Below, piece after piece: positions 1 through 8,267 of a stretch of 22,148 bases of DNA; position 1 is the stretch's first letter, and each line of letters starts with the position of its first letter. A model generated the notes under the pieces. That model was not told the DNA's origin. It did no database searches and worked only from the letters and a program-made list of their open reading frames with translations. This DNA is from Streptomyces griseus. Its GTDB lineage: Bacteria > Bacteroidota > Bacteroidia > Chitinophagales > Chitinophagaceae. The position numbers and the translations under genes were made by a program. The stretch lies in NCBI GenBank assembly GCA_943323705.2, contig CALPIT020000011.1, positions 1-22,148 on the forward strand, written 5' to 3'.

Positions 1-113
1 AATATGCCGCCAATATTAAATTCAGCATGTTCTTCAGGTTGCCTTACATCAATCAGATTTAATTTTTCTGTAATCATTCTCTGTTTTAATGTTGTCGCTT
101 CTATCAACTGCAT
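1..113 (-). CDS. Rhodanese-like domain protein, N-terminal part only
   Basis: The reading frame starts at an ATG (complement of 111-113) and leaves the window at base 1, so only about 37 residues are visible. They begin MQLIEATTLKQRM and continue into LIDVRQPEEHAEFNIGGI, the first conserved block of the rhodanese (sulfurtransferase) fold: the D-V-R-x-x-x-E motif that precedes the catalytic-Cys loop. The active-site Cys is beyond the window edge, so activity cannot be judged. Starting directly with the domain and lacking a signal peptide, it is probably a small cytoplasmic single-domain rhodanese. It lies 11 bp downstream of the PASTA gene on the same strand, so co-transcription is likely. The fold assignment is good; the substrate is unknown. 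Confidence 0.75.
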   Translation of the reverse strand, partial: MQLIEATTLKQRMITEKLNLIDVRQPEEHAEFNIGGI

Positions 114-124
114 AAAATAAATAT

Positions 125-922
125 TTAAGGATGAAGAGTATCAATAACTATTTTCATTTCTTTTGAAATCCATAAATCCATCAACTGACCGGGTTGAATA
201 TAAACAGGCTCTTTCTGATCATCATATCTCGGCGGACTTTGCTTCCAAATAAAAGCCGATGATGAATCCAACACATCTGGATCCGCCACTACTGCACCCA
301 GTAATATCCCATTTTCCTGTAATAAAATTTTCGCTTCTTCAAATGTCATGCCCTCCATTTGTGGAACAAGTATAGGATCTTGATTCAACCCACTGCCAAT
401 CACCAAATCTACATAACTGCCCCATGGAATTTTGGAACCCGATTTGATTTTATTTCCTCTATATAATTGTTCCAATACCGAACCTCTCATAAAATCCGGA
501 CGATAAATAGTATCGCCTAATTTGAGGTGACTTCTTTTTAAAATTTCAAGAGCAAAATTTAATGACTTGCCTTCCAATGCCGGCATATCAATTAGCGGTT
601 GAGTAACCCTATTCACCGTTATTAAAACAGTACGATTGATTTTTACGGTGCTGTTTGGGTCAGGAATTTGCTTCAATACAATGCCATTCTTTGCGGTGTC
701 TGTATAAACAGAATCTTTAATGACTACTTCAAATCCTTTTGATTCCAAAAACTTCACTGCCTCGTCAGTTTTTTTACCTACTACTGATGGAACAGTAAGA
801 TAGGCCCCATGATTGGTCATGACACCTAACATCTGTAATACAAAAAATATAAGGAGAACTGCAAGTACTAAAGCTGCAAGTAAATTGACCCAGAATGGTT
901 TATCGGTAATGAATTTAAACAC
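125..922 (-). CDS. Membrane-anchored PASTA domain protein without a kinase
   Basis: A 265-residue protein with a short cytoplasmic N-terminus, one transmembrane helix at about residues 11-35 (rich in L, V, A, F) and an extracytoplasmic part made of three PASTA repeats: about 42-106 (VPSVVGKKTDEAVKFLESKG), 109-176 (MPALEGKSLNFALEILKRS) and 183-253 (VPQMEGMTFEEAKILLQENG). PASTA domains bind uncrosslinked peptidoglycan or beta-lactams in other proteins. Here no Ser/Thr kinase or penicillin-binding domain is attached, so it is a free-standing anchored binder. The start is GTG (complement of 920-922): no in-frame ATG lies just upstream, and the first internal ATG (Met31) would delete the membrane helix. 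It follows ddl by 58 bp on the same strand, which fits a role at the cell wall. The domain call is strong; the exact role is inference. Confidence 0.88.
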   Translation of the reverse strand: MFKFITDKPFWVNLLAALVLAVLLIFFVLQMLGVMTNHGAYLTVPSVVGKKTDEAVKFLESKGFEVVIKDSVYTDTAKNGIVLKQIPDPNSTVKINRTVLITVNRVTQPLIDMPALEGKSLNFALEILKRSHLKLGDTIYRPDFMRGSVLEQLYRGNKIKSGSKIPWGSYVDLVIGSGLNQDPILVPQMEGMTFEEAKILLQENGILLGAVVADPDVLDSSSAFIWKQSPPRYDDQKEPVYIQPGQLMDLWISKEMKIVIDTLHP

Positions 923-980
923 TAAAGAATTTTATTGATTTTTGAAAGAAAAATTCAGATTCAAACTTACAATTTTTAAA

Positions 981-1958
981 TTAAAAACATTCCTCTAGCA
1001 AAGCGCTGTAAAAATCTTTTAACGTCCAGCCCATCGCCCTTACCTGCTGTGGCACAATACTCGCAGCGCTTTGTCCGGGTACCGTATTGATTTCCAAAAG
1101 ATACGGCTTACCAGAATCCTGGTTATAAATAAAATCAATTCTAACTACTCCACTACAATTGAAAACACTGTATGCTTTCTTCGCCTGAAATCTTATTTTT
1201 TCAGCAATAGTTTCATCTACTTCGGCGGGTGTTATCTCTTTGCTAGCGCCTTCATACTTCGCTTGAAAATCAAAAAATTCATTCTCAGAAATAATTTCTG
1301 TCATGGGCAAAGTAATAATTTGTCCTTTGGTTTTAAAAACTCCAATGGTAAATTCTCTACCACTGATAAATTCTTCTACAAGTACTTGTTCATCTTCTTT
1401 GAAAGCTTTGTCAAGCGCTGTTTCTAGTTCCTCTGATTTATTTACTTTGCTAATACCCAAACTACTTCCTCCATTATTTGGTTTTACAAAAACAGGCAAC
1501 GTTAACTCTTTGAGAATCTCTTCGGGTGTAACCGGACTATGATTAAACAAATGAAGTGACTTGGCTACAGGAATCCCTGCAAAGGCGGCCACTGCAACAG
1601 TATACCTTTTATTAAATGTAAGCGCGGAGCTGGCAGCATTGCATGATGTGTAAGGAATTTTCAAGCAATCAAAATATCCTTGTAATTTTCCATCTTCACC
1701 CGGAGTTCCATGAAGTCCAACAAGAACGGCATCAAATTTCAATTTGGCACCATCTACAATAATTGAAAAATCATTTTTATCAACAAACTGTTTTTGTTGA
1801 TTTTCATCCATGTAAAACCAGCCATCAGGATGAATGTCAATCAAATAACAATTCCATTTTTCTTTATCGAGATTATCGTAAATCGTTGCAGCACTTTTAT
1901 AGGAGATAACCGACTCGCCAGAATAACCGCCGGTGATCAATGCAATATTTTTTCTCAT
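981..1958 (-). CDS. ddl: D-alanine--D-alanine ligase
   Basis: A 325-residue ATP-grasp enzyme that joins two D-alanines using ATP, making the dipeptide that ends the peptidoglycan stem peptide; it is cytoplasmic. Visible hallmarks are the N-terminal GGYSGESVISYKSA segment with the Glu and Ser that bind the first D-Ala, the LHGTPGEDGKLQG motif near residue 84, the ATP-grasp stretch LPVFVKPNNGGSSLGISKV, EEFISGREFTIGV, and the metal- and product-binding end LLEINTVPGQS. The length is normal for the family. ATG start at 1958. It is probably first in a unit with the PASTA protein and rhodanese downstream. About 30 bp upstream the minus strand has TACATTTTTG (1986-1995), close to the Bacteroidota -7 element with one extra T. 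Very sure. Confidence 0.97.
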   Translation of the reverse strand: MRKNIALITGGYSGESVISYKSAATIYDNLDKEKWNCYLIDIHPDGWFYMDENQQKQFVDKNDFSIIVDGAKLKFDAVLVGLHGTPGEDGKLQGYFDCLKIPYTSCNAASSALTFNKRYTVAVAAFAGIPVAKSLHLFNHSPVTPEEILKELTLPVFVKPNNGGSSLGISKVNKSEELETALDKAFKEDEQVLVEEFISGREFTIGVFKTKGQIITLPMTEIISENEFFDFQAKYEGASKEITPAEVDETIAEKIRFQAKKAYSVFNCSGVVRIDFIYNQDSGKPYLLEINTVPGQSAASIVPQQVRAMGWTLKDFYSALLEECF

Positions 1959-2020
1959 GTTGGGGATTAATTATAAGCAAAGAAACAAAAATGTAAGTTG
2001 AAATCAGCTTTTTACTGAAA

Positions 2021-2518
2021 TTATTGAAAGTTTTGATTTTCATCATTGTAATCAATTCCTTCATTCATCGAATTGAGCAACAATTTCCATTTGCCACCAA
2101 GCTGTTTTTCCCAAATATGGGTGTAAGTTCCAAAAAAGGAGGTGTCTTGTTGTTGTGGGTGTATCACAAAGATTCCATATGTAAATCCTAAATCTCCTGA
2201 TTCCGCAACTACGGCGTGCTGAGGATCCCAGGATAATGAATAATCAGCATCATTTTGCTCTAACAAAAAATCAATAGCAGCAGCACCTTTAAGAGGCATA
2301 TGATGTGGTCTTAACAAAACACCATTACTATCTATGTATTCAATAAATGCATTTTTCATCCCTTTCTCTTTACTCATAGCAGAAAATGAGCGTTCATATT
2401 CCATTAATTCTAAAGAATGGGAAGCTTTGTCTTCAGGAGTTGATTCTTGCTGCTCGCTGCATGAAGCAAGAAAAATGCTAAACAATAAAAAAGTATAAAG
2501 GATAAACCTCATTTGCAT
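2021..2518 (-). CDS. Small lipoprotein with NTF2-like (DUF4440/SnoaL-type) domain
   Basis: A secreted lipoprotein of about 163-165 residues. The N-terminus is a hydrophobic signal followed by the lipobox LASC, so the mature protein would start at that Cys and be lipidated. The longest frame starts with TTG at 2539, but ATG codons at 2518 and 2512 sit right before the signal peptide and are preferred. The rest (LELMEYERSFSAMSKEKGMKNAF, then FTYGIFVIHPQQQDTSFFGTYTHIWEKQLGGKWKLL) follows the helix-then-sheet pattern of SnoaL/DUF4440 NTF2-like proteins: an ExxFS-like helix and a closing Y-x-x-x-W-x-x-x-x-x-G-x-W-K-L strand pair. No catalytic function can be assigned. It lies 41-62 bp downstream of the ferredoxin gene on the same strand and may be co-transcribed. 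Confidence 0.8.
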   Translation of the reverse strand: MQMRFILYTFLLFSIFLASCSEQQESTPEDKASHSLELMEYERSFSAMSKEKGMKNAFIEYIDSNGVLLRPHHMPLKGAAAIDFLLEQNDADYSLSWDPQHAVVAESGDLGFTYGIFVIHPQQQDTSFFGTYTHIWEKQLGGKWKLLLNSMNEGIDYNDENQNFQ

Positions 2519-2580
2519 TTTGATTTTTCCAAAGCACAAAGCATCTGTTTAATGATGTCTCAACATTGGCATAATTGAAA

Positions 2581-2928
2581 TTACAAATGTAATTTTTCTT
2601 TCTTTGCCATCAATTCATCAACTGTTTCGCGATACATTTCATCGGGAACACAACAATCAACCGGACAAACTGCAGCACATTGAGGTTCTTCATGAAATCC
2701 CTGACATTCTGTGCATTTATTTGGAGTGATATAATAGGTATCATTACTGAAAGGAGTCAATCTTTGACCGGCATCAACCTGAGCGCCATCCATCAAAGTA
2801 TACGCACCCTGAACTGAGGTGCCATCTGAAATCGCCCATTCTACGCCACCTTCATAAATAGCGTTATTAGGACATTCGGGCTCGCATGCCCCACAATTAA
2901 TACATTCATCGGTAATCTTTATTGCCAT
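2581..2928 (-). CDS. 2[4Fe-4S] ferredoxin
   Basis: A 115-residue cytoplasmic electron carrier. The first cluster motif is CINCGACEPEC-P (Cys 9, 12, 15, 19). The second is CTECQGFHEEPQCAAVCPVDCC (Cys 72, 75, 84, 88, with further Cys 92 and 93), with the enlarged C-x8-C spacing of the Allochromatium-type long ferredoxins. The about 50 residues between the motifs are longer than in clostridial ferredoxins. ATG start at 2928. It is divergent from the acyl-CoA reductase gene, with only 35 bp between the start codons. A conserved neighbourhood of these two genes is known to me in Bacteroidota, often with serine-biosynthesis genes, which are absent here. On the minus strand TACTTTTA lies in the short gap and may be its -7 element. 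Confidence 0.93.
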   Translation of the reverse strand: MAIKITDECINCGACEPECPNNAIYEGGVEWAISDGTSVQGAYTLMDGAQVDAGQRLTPFSNDTYYITPNKCTECQGFHEEPQCAAVCPVDCCVPDEMYRETVDELMAKKEKLHL

Positions 2929-2963
2929 CTTCGTAATTTTGGTGTAAAAGTAATATTAAGCGC

Positions 2964-3959
2964 ATGAATTTACAAAATCGGATTGAATTAATGTCATTCC
3001 TAGGTGAATACCTTAAACAAAATCCTGATGAATGGCAATTAACAAAACAACAAGCCTCAATAAAAAATCCGTGGTTTACAGAAAATTTTATTGAAAAGGC
3101 AACCCAAAATATCACTGAACACTTTCTTGATAAAAACAAACTAAGCCATTGGGCTGCTCACTATCATCTCGACGACTTAATAAATCCCGCTCATGTAGGT
3201 ATCGTTATGGCCGGAAATATTCCTATGGTGGGCTTTCATGATTTGCTCACCGTTTTTATCAGCGGTCACAAACAATCTATAAAGCTTTCATCTAAAGATG
3301 ATGTACTCATTAAATTTCTTGTTCAAAAATTATATGAACAAAACCCAGAAGTAATTAATTATATCAAAATCGCCGATAACCTGAAAGGATGTGATGCCTA
3401 CATTGCTACAGGCAGTAACCAAAGCGCTCAACATTTTGTAGAATACTTTGGAAAATACCCCAATATCATCAGATGCAACAGAACCTCAGTAGCAATACTT
3501 AATGGCAAAGAATCCAAGGAAGAGCTTGAAGCACTTTCAGAAGATATCCATCTCTATTATGGATTAGGTTGCCGAAATGTCACTAAATTATTTGTACCTG
3601 AACATTACGATTTCGTTCCCTTGTTACAATCCTTTCATAAGTTTTCTTACTTCAGAGACTATCACAAATACAGCAATAATTACGATTTTCAATTGTCGCT
3701 TTTATTGTTAAACAACAATATGTACATGACCAATGAAACCACATTACTGGTTGAAAACAAAAACAATTTTTCCGCCATTGGTGTTGTACATTATGAACAT
3801 TACAATGAACAAACAAATTTGAAAGAATTACTGAATAACAATACCGAAATCCAATGCGTTGTAGGTGAAAATTTCATTCCGTTCGGATCGTCGCAGCACC
3901 CTGGACTTTTCACCTATGCAGATGGCGTGGATACCATGCAATTTTTACTTGGCTTATAG
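2964..3959 (+). CDS. Acyl-CoA reductase, LuxC family
   Basis: A 331-residue cytoplasmic protein of the LuxC/acyl-CoA reductase family (aldehyde dehydrogenase superfamily), which reduces activated fatty acyl groups to aldehydes with NAD(P)H. Seen features: HVGIVMAGNIPMVGFHD (about 77-93), the typical LuxC nucleotide-binding segment; YIATGSNQSA (146-155); RTSVAILNG; and YYGLGCRNVTKLFVP, whose Cys203 is the likely acyl-accepting nucleophile. The C-terminal QHPGLFTYADGVDTMQFLL is typical of the Bacteroidota branch. It is shorter than luminescence LuxC (about 480 residues), as is usual for this branch. No luxA, luxB, luxD or luxE neighbours are present, so bioluminescence is not implied. Divergent from the ferredoxin, which could be its electron partner; that link is inference. 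The natural substrate is unknown. Confidence 0.88.
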   Translation: MNLQNRIELMSFLGEYLKQNPDEWQLTKQQASIKNPWFTENFIEKATQNITEHFLDKNKLSHWAAHYHLDDLINPAHVGIVMAGNIPMVGFHDLLTVFISGHKQSIKLSSKDDVLIKFLVQKLYEQNPEVINYIKIADNLKGCDAYIATGSNQSAQHFVEYFGKYPNIIRCNRTSVAILNGKESKEELEALSEDIHLYYGLGCRNVTKLFVPEHYDFVPLLQSFHKFSYFRDYHKYSNNYDFQLSLLLLNNNMYMTNETTLLVENKNNFSAIGVVHYEHYNEQTNLKELLNNNTEIQCVVGENFIPFGSSQHPGLFTYADGVDTMQFLLGL

Positions 3960-3986
3960 CATCTACGAAGGTCTTACTAATTAATT

Positions 3987-4010
3987 GTTAAACATGTCAG
4001 TTTGTTTAAC
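3987..4010. promoter_or_regulatory. 8-bp perfect inverted repeat upstream of degP
   Basis: The arms GTTAAACA (3987-3994) and TGTTTAAC (4003-4010) are exact reverse complements separated by 8 bp (TGTCAGTT). They lie 84 bp before the degP start in the 134-bp gap after the acyl-CoA reductase. No T-run follows, so a terminator is unlikely; an operator for a dimeric regulator fits better. Regulator identity and function are unknown. Confidence 0.35.
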
Positions 4011-4093
4011 TCATTTTGGCAGACAGTAATTAATTTGCAGCCCGAGGCATGAAAATTGACAATTATAATTTATAAAATTAAACTACATAAAAA

Positions 4094-5632
4094 ATGAAAA
4101 TGAAACAAGTATTGGCCACTATCGGAATCAGCGCCCTTACTACACTGGCCGTAGTTTGGGGTTATGGAATTTTTGAAAAAAACAACAATAGTTTTGGAGG
4201 TCAGCAAAATGGAATACTTCCTTCTAATTACAAATTGGCAGGACTTTCAGAAGGAGGAAATTTGCCTCCCGGATCTGTAGATTTTATTCAACCTTCTTCA
4301 ATTGCTTTACCTGCAGTTGTACATATCAAAACAAAAACTAACGCCAAGCAGGTTACCAATAACTTGCCTAGAATGAGACAACAAAACCCTTTTAGTGATT
4401 TTTTCAGTGACGACATGTTTGATCAATTTTTTGGAGGCGGCAGAATGAACATCATTCCCGAACAAAAAGCTTCAGGCTCTGGTGTGATTATCAGTGATGA
4501 CGGCTTCATTGTTACCAACAATCATGTCATTGAAAATGCAGATGAGATTACCGTAACATTGAACAATAAAAAAACATACAAAGCCAAACTGATTGGTTCT
4601 GATCCTGCTTATGATTTAGCCGTAATAAAAGTAGAAGCCAAAAGTCTTCCCTACTTGATTTATGGAAATTCCGACGAAGTGAAAATCGGACAATGGGTAT
4701 TGGCGTTAGGATATCCATTAAATCTTGAAACTACTGTAACAGCAGGAATTGTAAGTGCAAAAGCAAGAAGCCTTGGATTGAATAAAGACAAAACAGGAAA
4801 TTCAGGTGGCGCTGTAGAATCATTCATTCAAACAGATGCAGCAGTAAACATGGGCAACAGTGGTGGTGCTTTGATAAATACAGATGGCAAACTAATTGGT
4901 ATCAATTCTGCTATCGCATCTCCAACTGGATATTATTCAGGTTACTCATATGCGATTCCTGTAAACATCGCCAAAAAAGTAGTAGATGATTTGATAAAAT
5001 TCGGTACCGTACAAAGAGGATATCTCGGAATTATGTTTGGCAATGCCGCTGATATGACAGATGATCAAAAAAAGAAATCTGGTATCGCTGAAGAAAGTTA
5101 CGATGGCGTATTTGCAACTGAAGTCCCAATGGATGGTGGTGCTTATGCTGCGGGTATACGTAAGGGTGACCGCATCAAAAAAGTAAACGGTGTTGACATC
5201 ACAAGTGGCGGTGAATTGCAAGAACAAGTAAGCAAACATAAACCAGGAGATAAAGTTCAGGTGACCGTGGTGAGAGAGAATAAAATTCAAATCTTTACTG
5301 TCACTTTAAAAAACAAAGCGGGTAATTATGATATTGTAAAAAATGATGAACAAATGGATTTACTAGGTGCCGACTTTGTAAATCTTGAAGCTAAAAAAGC
5401 AAAAGAATACGGCATCAATGGTGGTGTAGTCGTTAAAAAAATCAACAGCAGCGGAGCTTTATACGACCAAACCAGAATGAAAGACGGTTTTGTAATTTTA
5501 AAAGTGAATGATAGAGATGTTAACAATGTTGATGAAATGAGAAAAATCATAGGCAACGAAAAATCAGTAACTATCAGCGGATTCTATCCGGGATATGATG
5601 GTCTATATGAATATCCAATTACGCTTGAATAA
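4094..5632 (+). CDS. degP: DegP/HtrA-type periplasmic serine protease
   Basis: A 512-residue Do-family protease and chaperone that removes misfolded envelope proteins. A short N-terminal hydrophobic segment (about residues 5-25) exports or anchors it. The trypsin-like domain carries the catalytic triad: His144 in IVTNNHVIENA, Asp174 in PAYDLAVIKV and Ser256 in NMGNSGGAL. A Gln/Asn/Phe-rich loop (about 95-118, NPFSDFFSDDMFDQFFGGG) corresponds to the LA-loop. Two PDZ domains follow, about 308-405 (RGYLGIMFG... AAGIRKGDRIKKVNG) and 420-505 (GGVVVKKINSSGALYD... DGFVILKVND). The length matches two-PDZ DegP/DegQ proteins. ATG start; the same Met-Lys pair is repeated two codons later, so the start could be residue 3. 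Preceded by an inverted repeat and followed by a hairpin terminator, it is probably transcribed alone. Confidence 0.96.
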   Translation: MKMKQVLATIGISALTTLAVVWGYGIFEKNNNSFGGQQNGILPSNYKLAGLSEGGNLPPGSVDFIQPSSIALPAVVHIKTKTNAKQVTNNLPRMRQQNPFSDFFSDDMFDQFFGGGRMNIIPEQKASGSGVIISDDGFIVTNNHVIENADEITVTLNNKKTYKAKLIGSDPAYDLAVIKVEAKSLPYLIYGNSDEVKIGQWVLALGYPLNLETTVTAGIVSAKARSLGLNKDKTGNSGGAVESFIQTDAAVNMGNSGGALINTDGKLIGINSAIASPTGYYSGYSYAIPVNIAKKVVDDLIKFGTVQRGYLGIMFGNAADMTDDQKKKSGIAEESYDGVFATEVPMDGGAYAAGIRKGDRIKKVNGVDITSGGELQEQVSKHKPGDKVQVTVVRENKIQIFTVTLKNKAGNYDIVKNDEQMDLLGADFVNLEAKKAKEYGINGGVVVKKINSSGALYDQTRMKDGFVILKVNDRDVNNVDEMRKIIGNEKSVTISGFYPGYDGLYEYPITLE

Positions 5633-5654
5633 GTAAAAACAATATTTAAAATTC

Positions 5655-5685
5655 AAATGCCCTGTTTTTAGCAGGGCATTTTTTA
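5655..5685 (+). terminator. Rho-independent terminator of degP
   Basis: The stem AAATGCCCTG (5655-5664) pairs with CAGGGCATTT (5672-5681) around a 7-nt loop, giving 10 bp, and is followed by a T-run. It begins 22 bp after the degP stop and overlaps the stop codon of the convergent amylase gene. Read from the other strand the hairpin is followed by GAATTTTAAA, so it may act weakly in both directions. Confidence 0.9.
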
Positions 5686-6939
5686 TATCTGGTTAAATAT
5701 TTTAAAATCACCCGGCATCAATTCAAATTGTATTGAAGACTGATTTATTATTTCAGAAGCATCAAAAATATTTTCAAAAGACAACGATTCATGATTATCA
5801 TAATTGACTAAAATAGGCGCTGAATCCAAATTCAGAAAAACAAGCACCATATTTTGTTGTGAGTTTCTTTTAAAAGCCAAAAGTTTTTGATCATTAGAAA
5901 TGAAAGAAAATTCAGCATCGACAATCATTTTTTTTCTTTGGGAAATCAATGTTTTATAAAATTCATGTAGCTCCAAACCCTCATTCCAGTTTAATTCATC
6001 TTTATCAAAAAATGGCAATCTTTTTTGATTGGGAATTTCCTGGCCAGAATATAACAATGGAACAGATGATGGATAAAAGAAACTGAATACGGCTAACGCC
6101 TTTGCATAAACGCCATATTTTTCATATTCTGTGCCATTCCAGCTGTTTTCATCATGATTGGTGGTGAAGAACATTTGTCGAGCATTTTCTGGGTAAATTC
6201 TTTTTTCTTCATTCAGCACTTCATGAAGTGAATCTAGTCCCCAATCATTTTTAAAAAAGGCCTCCGTTTTATGCATCCATCTCCAAGCGTAAACGATATC
6301 AAAGGCTTGATAAAAATCAGGCTCTTCAGTTTCTGCCAGCCAAATTAAATCAGGCTTGATGGCTTCTGTAAGATGTCTGGCTTTAATCCAGAAACGTAAA
6401 GGTGTCAAATGTGCCAAATCAGCTCTGAAGCCATCAATGTCATATTCTTTCACCCAAAAACACATCGCGCTTCTCATGGCATCATGGGCCATTTCATTGT
6501 TATGATCAATTTGAATCACGTCAGTCCAGTCGTATGGCGATAAGAAATGACCATTTTCTGTTCTTACAAAAAAATCAGGATTGGTAATCGTCCAATTGTT
6601 ATCCCATGCCGCATGGTTGGCCACCCAGTCGATGATCACCTTCATACCCAATTCATGTATGACTTTTACCATGTTCTTAAAATCAGCTGCAGTTCCATAT
6701 TCCGGATTCAACTCAAAAAAATTGCTGCTGCAATAATAACTGCCCAAACTGCCTTTTCTGTTGATTTTGCCTATAGGATGCAAAGGCATAAACCACAAAA
6801 TTTCTACCCCCATTTCTTTCAATCTTGGCAGGTGTTCCATAAAAGCAGCTATAGTTCCTTCATGTGTATATTGCCGAAGATTGACTTCATAAATATTGGC
6901 TCCTGATAAATAATCTAAAACTTTTTTATTATTCAACAT
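5683..6939 (-). CDS. Cytoplasmic GH13 alpha-amylase family enzyme
   Basis: A 418-residue glycoside hydrolase family 13 TIM-barrel protein with no signal peptide, so probably acting on intracellular glycogen or maltooligosaccharides. The conserved GH13 regions are present: DWVANH (Asp104-His109), GFRADLAH with nucleophile Asp174, WLAETEE with acid/base Glu203, and TTNHDEN with His262 and Asp263 stabilising the transition state. The C-terminal part (LLAFKRNSQQNMVLVFLNLDS) is the usual beta domain. At 418 residues it is compact, without an N-terminal CBM48 module, which argues against branching or debranching enzymes. ATG start at 6939. It is divergent from ispH, with 88 bp between start codons, and no polysaccharide-utilisation genes are nearby. 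The family is certain; the substrate is not determined. Confidence 0.92.
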   Translation of the reverse strand: MLNNKKVLDYLSGANIYEVNLRQYTHEGTIAAFMEHLPRLKEMGVEILWFMPLHPIGKINRKGSLGSYYCSSNFFELNPEYGTAADFKNMVKVIHELGMKVIIDWVANHAAWDNNWTITNPDFFVRTENGHFLSPYDWTDVIQIDHNNEMAHDAMRSAMCFWVKEYDIDGFRADLAHLTPLRFWIKARHLTEAIKPDLIWLAETEEPDFYQAFDIVYAWRWMHKTEAFFKNDWGLDSLHEVLNEEKRIYPENARQMFFTTNHDENSWNGTEYEKYGVYAKALAVFSFFYPSSVPLLYSGQEIPNQKRLPFFDKDELNWNEGLELHEFYKTLISQRKKMIVDAEFSFISNDQKLLAFKRNSQQNMVLVFLNLDSAPILVNYDNHESLSFENIFDASEIINQSSIQFELMPGDFKIFNQI

Positions 6940-7003
6940 AAATCATAGTTATTTGTTTATGCAATAGGGCATCAAACTTGTTCAGTACTTGAAGGCAAGA
7001 TTG

Positions 7004-7011
7004 TACCTTCG
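7004..7011 (+). promoter_or_regulatory. Candidate -7 promoter element of ispH
   Basis: TACCTTCG matches the Bacteroidota -7 consensus TAnnTTTG in all but one defined position, and is followed by CA as is common. It is 17 bp before the ATG at 7028, so transcription would begin inside the extra codons of the longest frame; this supports 7028 as the start. No convincing TTTG element at the expected -33 distance was seen. Confidence 0.4.
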
Positions 7012-7027
7012 CATTGAATTTTATAAG

Positions 7028-8257
7028 ATGAAGCAATTTACAATACCATTTACATACAGAAGCCAATTAATTTCTGCCATTAAAGAAAAAAGAAAACAGC
7101 AGGATAAGATGAAAAAGGATTTCACGCCTACCCTGCTGGATTTCGGTCCGTTACAGATTTTATTGGCTCGCCATTTTGGTTTTTGTTATGGCGTAGAAAA
7201 TGCCATTGAAATTGCATTTAAAACTTTGAATGAAAATCCTGATAAAAGAATTTTTCTGCTTAGTGAAATGATTCACAACCCATCAGTAAATAAAGATCTT
7301 CTCGACCGAGGTGTTCGTTTCATGCAAGACACCAAAGGAAATCAAATCGTTCCATTTGAAGATCTTAATGCCAATGACGTGGTAATAATTCCTGCATTTG
7401 GCACCACACTAGACATTGAAAACAAATTGAAAGCAATCGGCATCGCTATTGAGAAATACAATACCACCTGCCCGTTTGTTGAAAAAGTTTGGAATCGAAG
7501 TGAACAAATTGCCCAAAAAAATTATAGTGTCATTGTTCATGGCAAACCGACTCATGAAGAAACTAGAGCTACATTTTCTCATGCGGCTGCCAATACTCCT
7601 TCACTTGTGATCAATGACATGAACGAAGCCATTGTACTGGCTGATTTTATTAAAGGAAATAGAAGTCCTCAAGAATTCTATACAATTTTTAAAGGAAGAT
7701 TTTCTGAAGGATTTGATTTGAATAAAGATCTCAATCGTATTGGTGTGGTCAATCAAACCACCATGTTGGCTTCTGATACACAAGCGATTTCTGATTTTTT
7801 AAAACAAGCGATGATAGAAAAATATGAGTTGAATGAAACCAACATCGCAGATAGATTTGCAGATACTCGTGATACTTTATGTTATGCCACAAATGATAAC
7901 CAATCTGCAGTTTTTGGATTGTTACAAGAAGAAGCTGATCTGGCAATAGTTGTAGGCGGCTATAATAGTAGCAATACTTCTCATTTGGTAGAATTGTGTG
8001 AAGAAAAATTACCCACTTATTATATCGATCATCCGGATAGAATAATTTCTCAATCGAACATATCTCATTTCAATTTTCACACAAAAGAAGAAAAAAATAC
8101 AGAAAATTTTTTAGGTTCAAAAACACCTTTACGAATCTTAATGACTAGCGGCGCCAGTTGCCCTGATGCGCTTGTTGAAGTAGTCATCAGAAAAATAGCA
8201 AATTATTTTGTAAGCGAGGAAACAATTGACAAAGTTTCATCGGGTATTATTTCCTGA
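7028..8257 (+). CDS. ispH: 4-hydroxy-3-methylbut-2-enyl diphosphate reductase, long form
   Basis: The last enzyme of the MEP isoprenoid pathway: an iron-sulfur reductase turning HMBPP into IPP and DMAPP in the cytoplasm. The three cluster cysteines, numbered from the 7028 start, are Cys53 (ARHFGFCYGVENA), Cys148 (NTTCPFVEKVW) and Cys378 (SGASCPDALVEVV). HGKPTHEETRAT holds a conserved substrate-binding His. The frame is open to an ATG at 6989, but the 7028 ATG gives MKQFTIPFTYRSQ, the usual Bacteroidota beginning, and is chosen. At 409 residues it is about 100 longer than E. coli IspH, with an N-terminal lead of about 45 residues before the first Cys block and insertions between the second and third Cys. 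The gene converges on cmk with a 10-bp gap. Confidence 0.96.
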   Translation: MKQFTIPFTYRSQLISAIKEKRKQQDKMKKDFTPTLLDFGPLQILLARHFGFCYGVENAIEIAFKTLNENPDKRIFLLSEMIHNPSVNKDLLDRGVRFMQDTKGNQIVPFEDLNANDVVIIPAFGTTLDIENKLKAIGIAIEKYNTTCPFVEKVWNRSEQIAQKNYSVIVHGKPTHEETRATFSHAAANTPSLVINDMNEAIVLADFIKGNRSPQEFYTIFKGRFSEGFDLNKDLNRIGVVNQTTMLASDTQAISDFLKQAMIEKYELNETNIADRFADTRDTLCYATNDNQSAVFGLLQEEADLAIVVGGYNSSNTSHLVELCEEKLPTYYIDHPDRIISQSNISHFNFHTKEEKNTENFLGSKTPLRILMTSGASCPDALVEVVIRKIANYFVSEETIDKVSSGIIS

Positions 8258-8267
8258 TTAAACTCCA

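Noticed and set aside
2964..3959. A bioluminescence (lux) locus suggested by the LuxC family
   Set aside because: No luciferase, acyl-transferase or synthetase genes are present, and the short LuxC-like protein is the ordinary Bacteroidota form.
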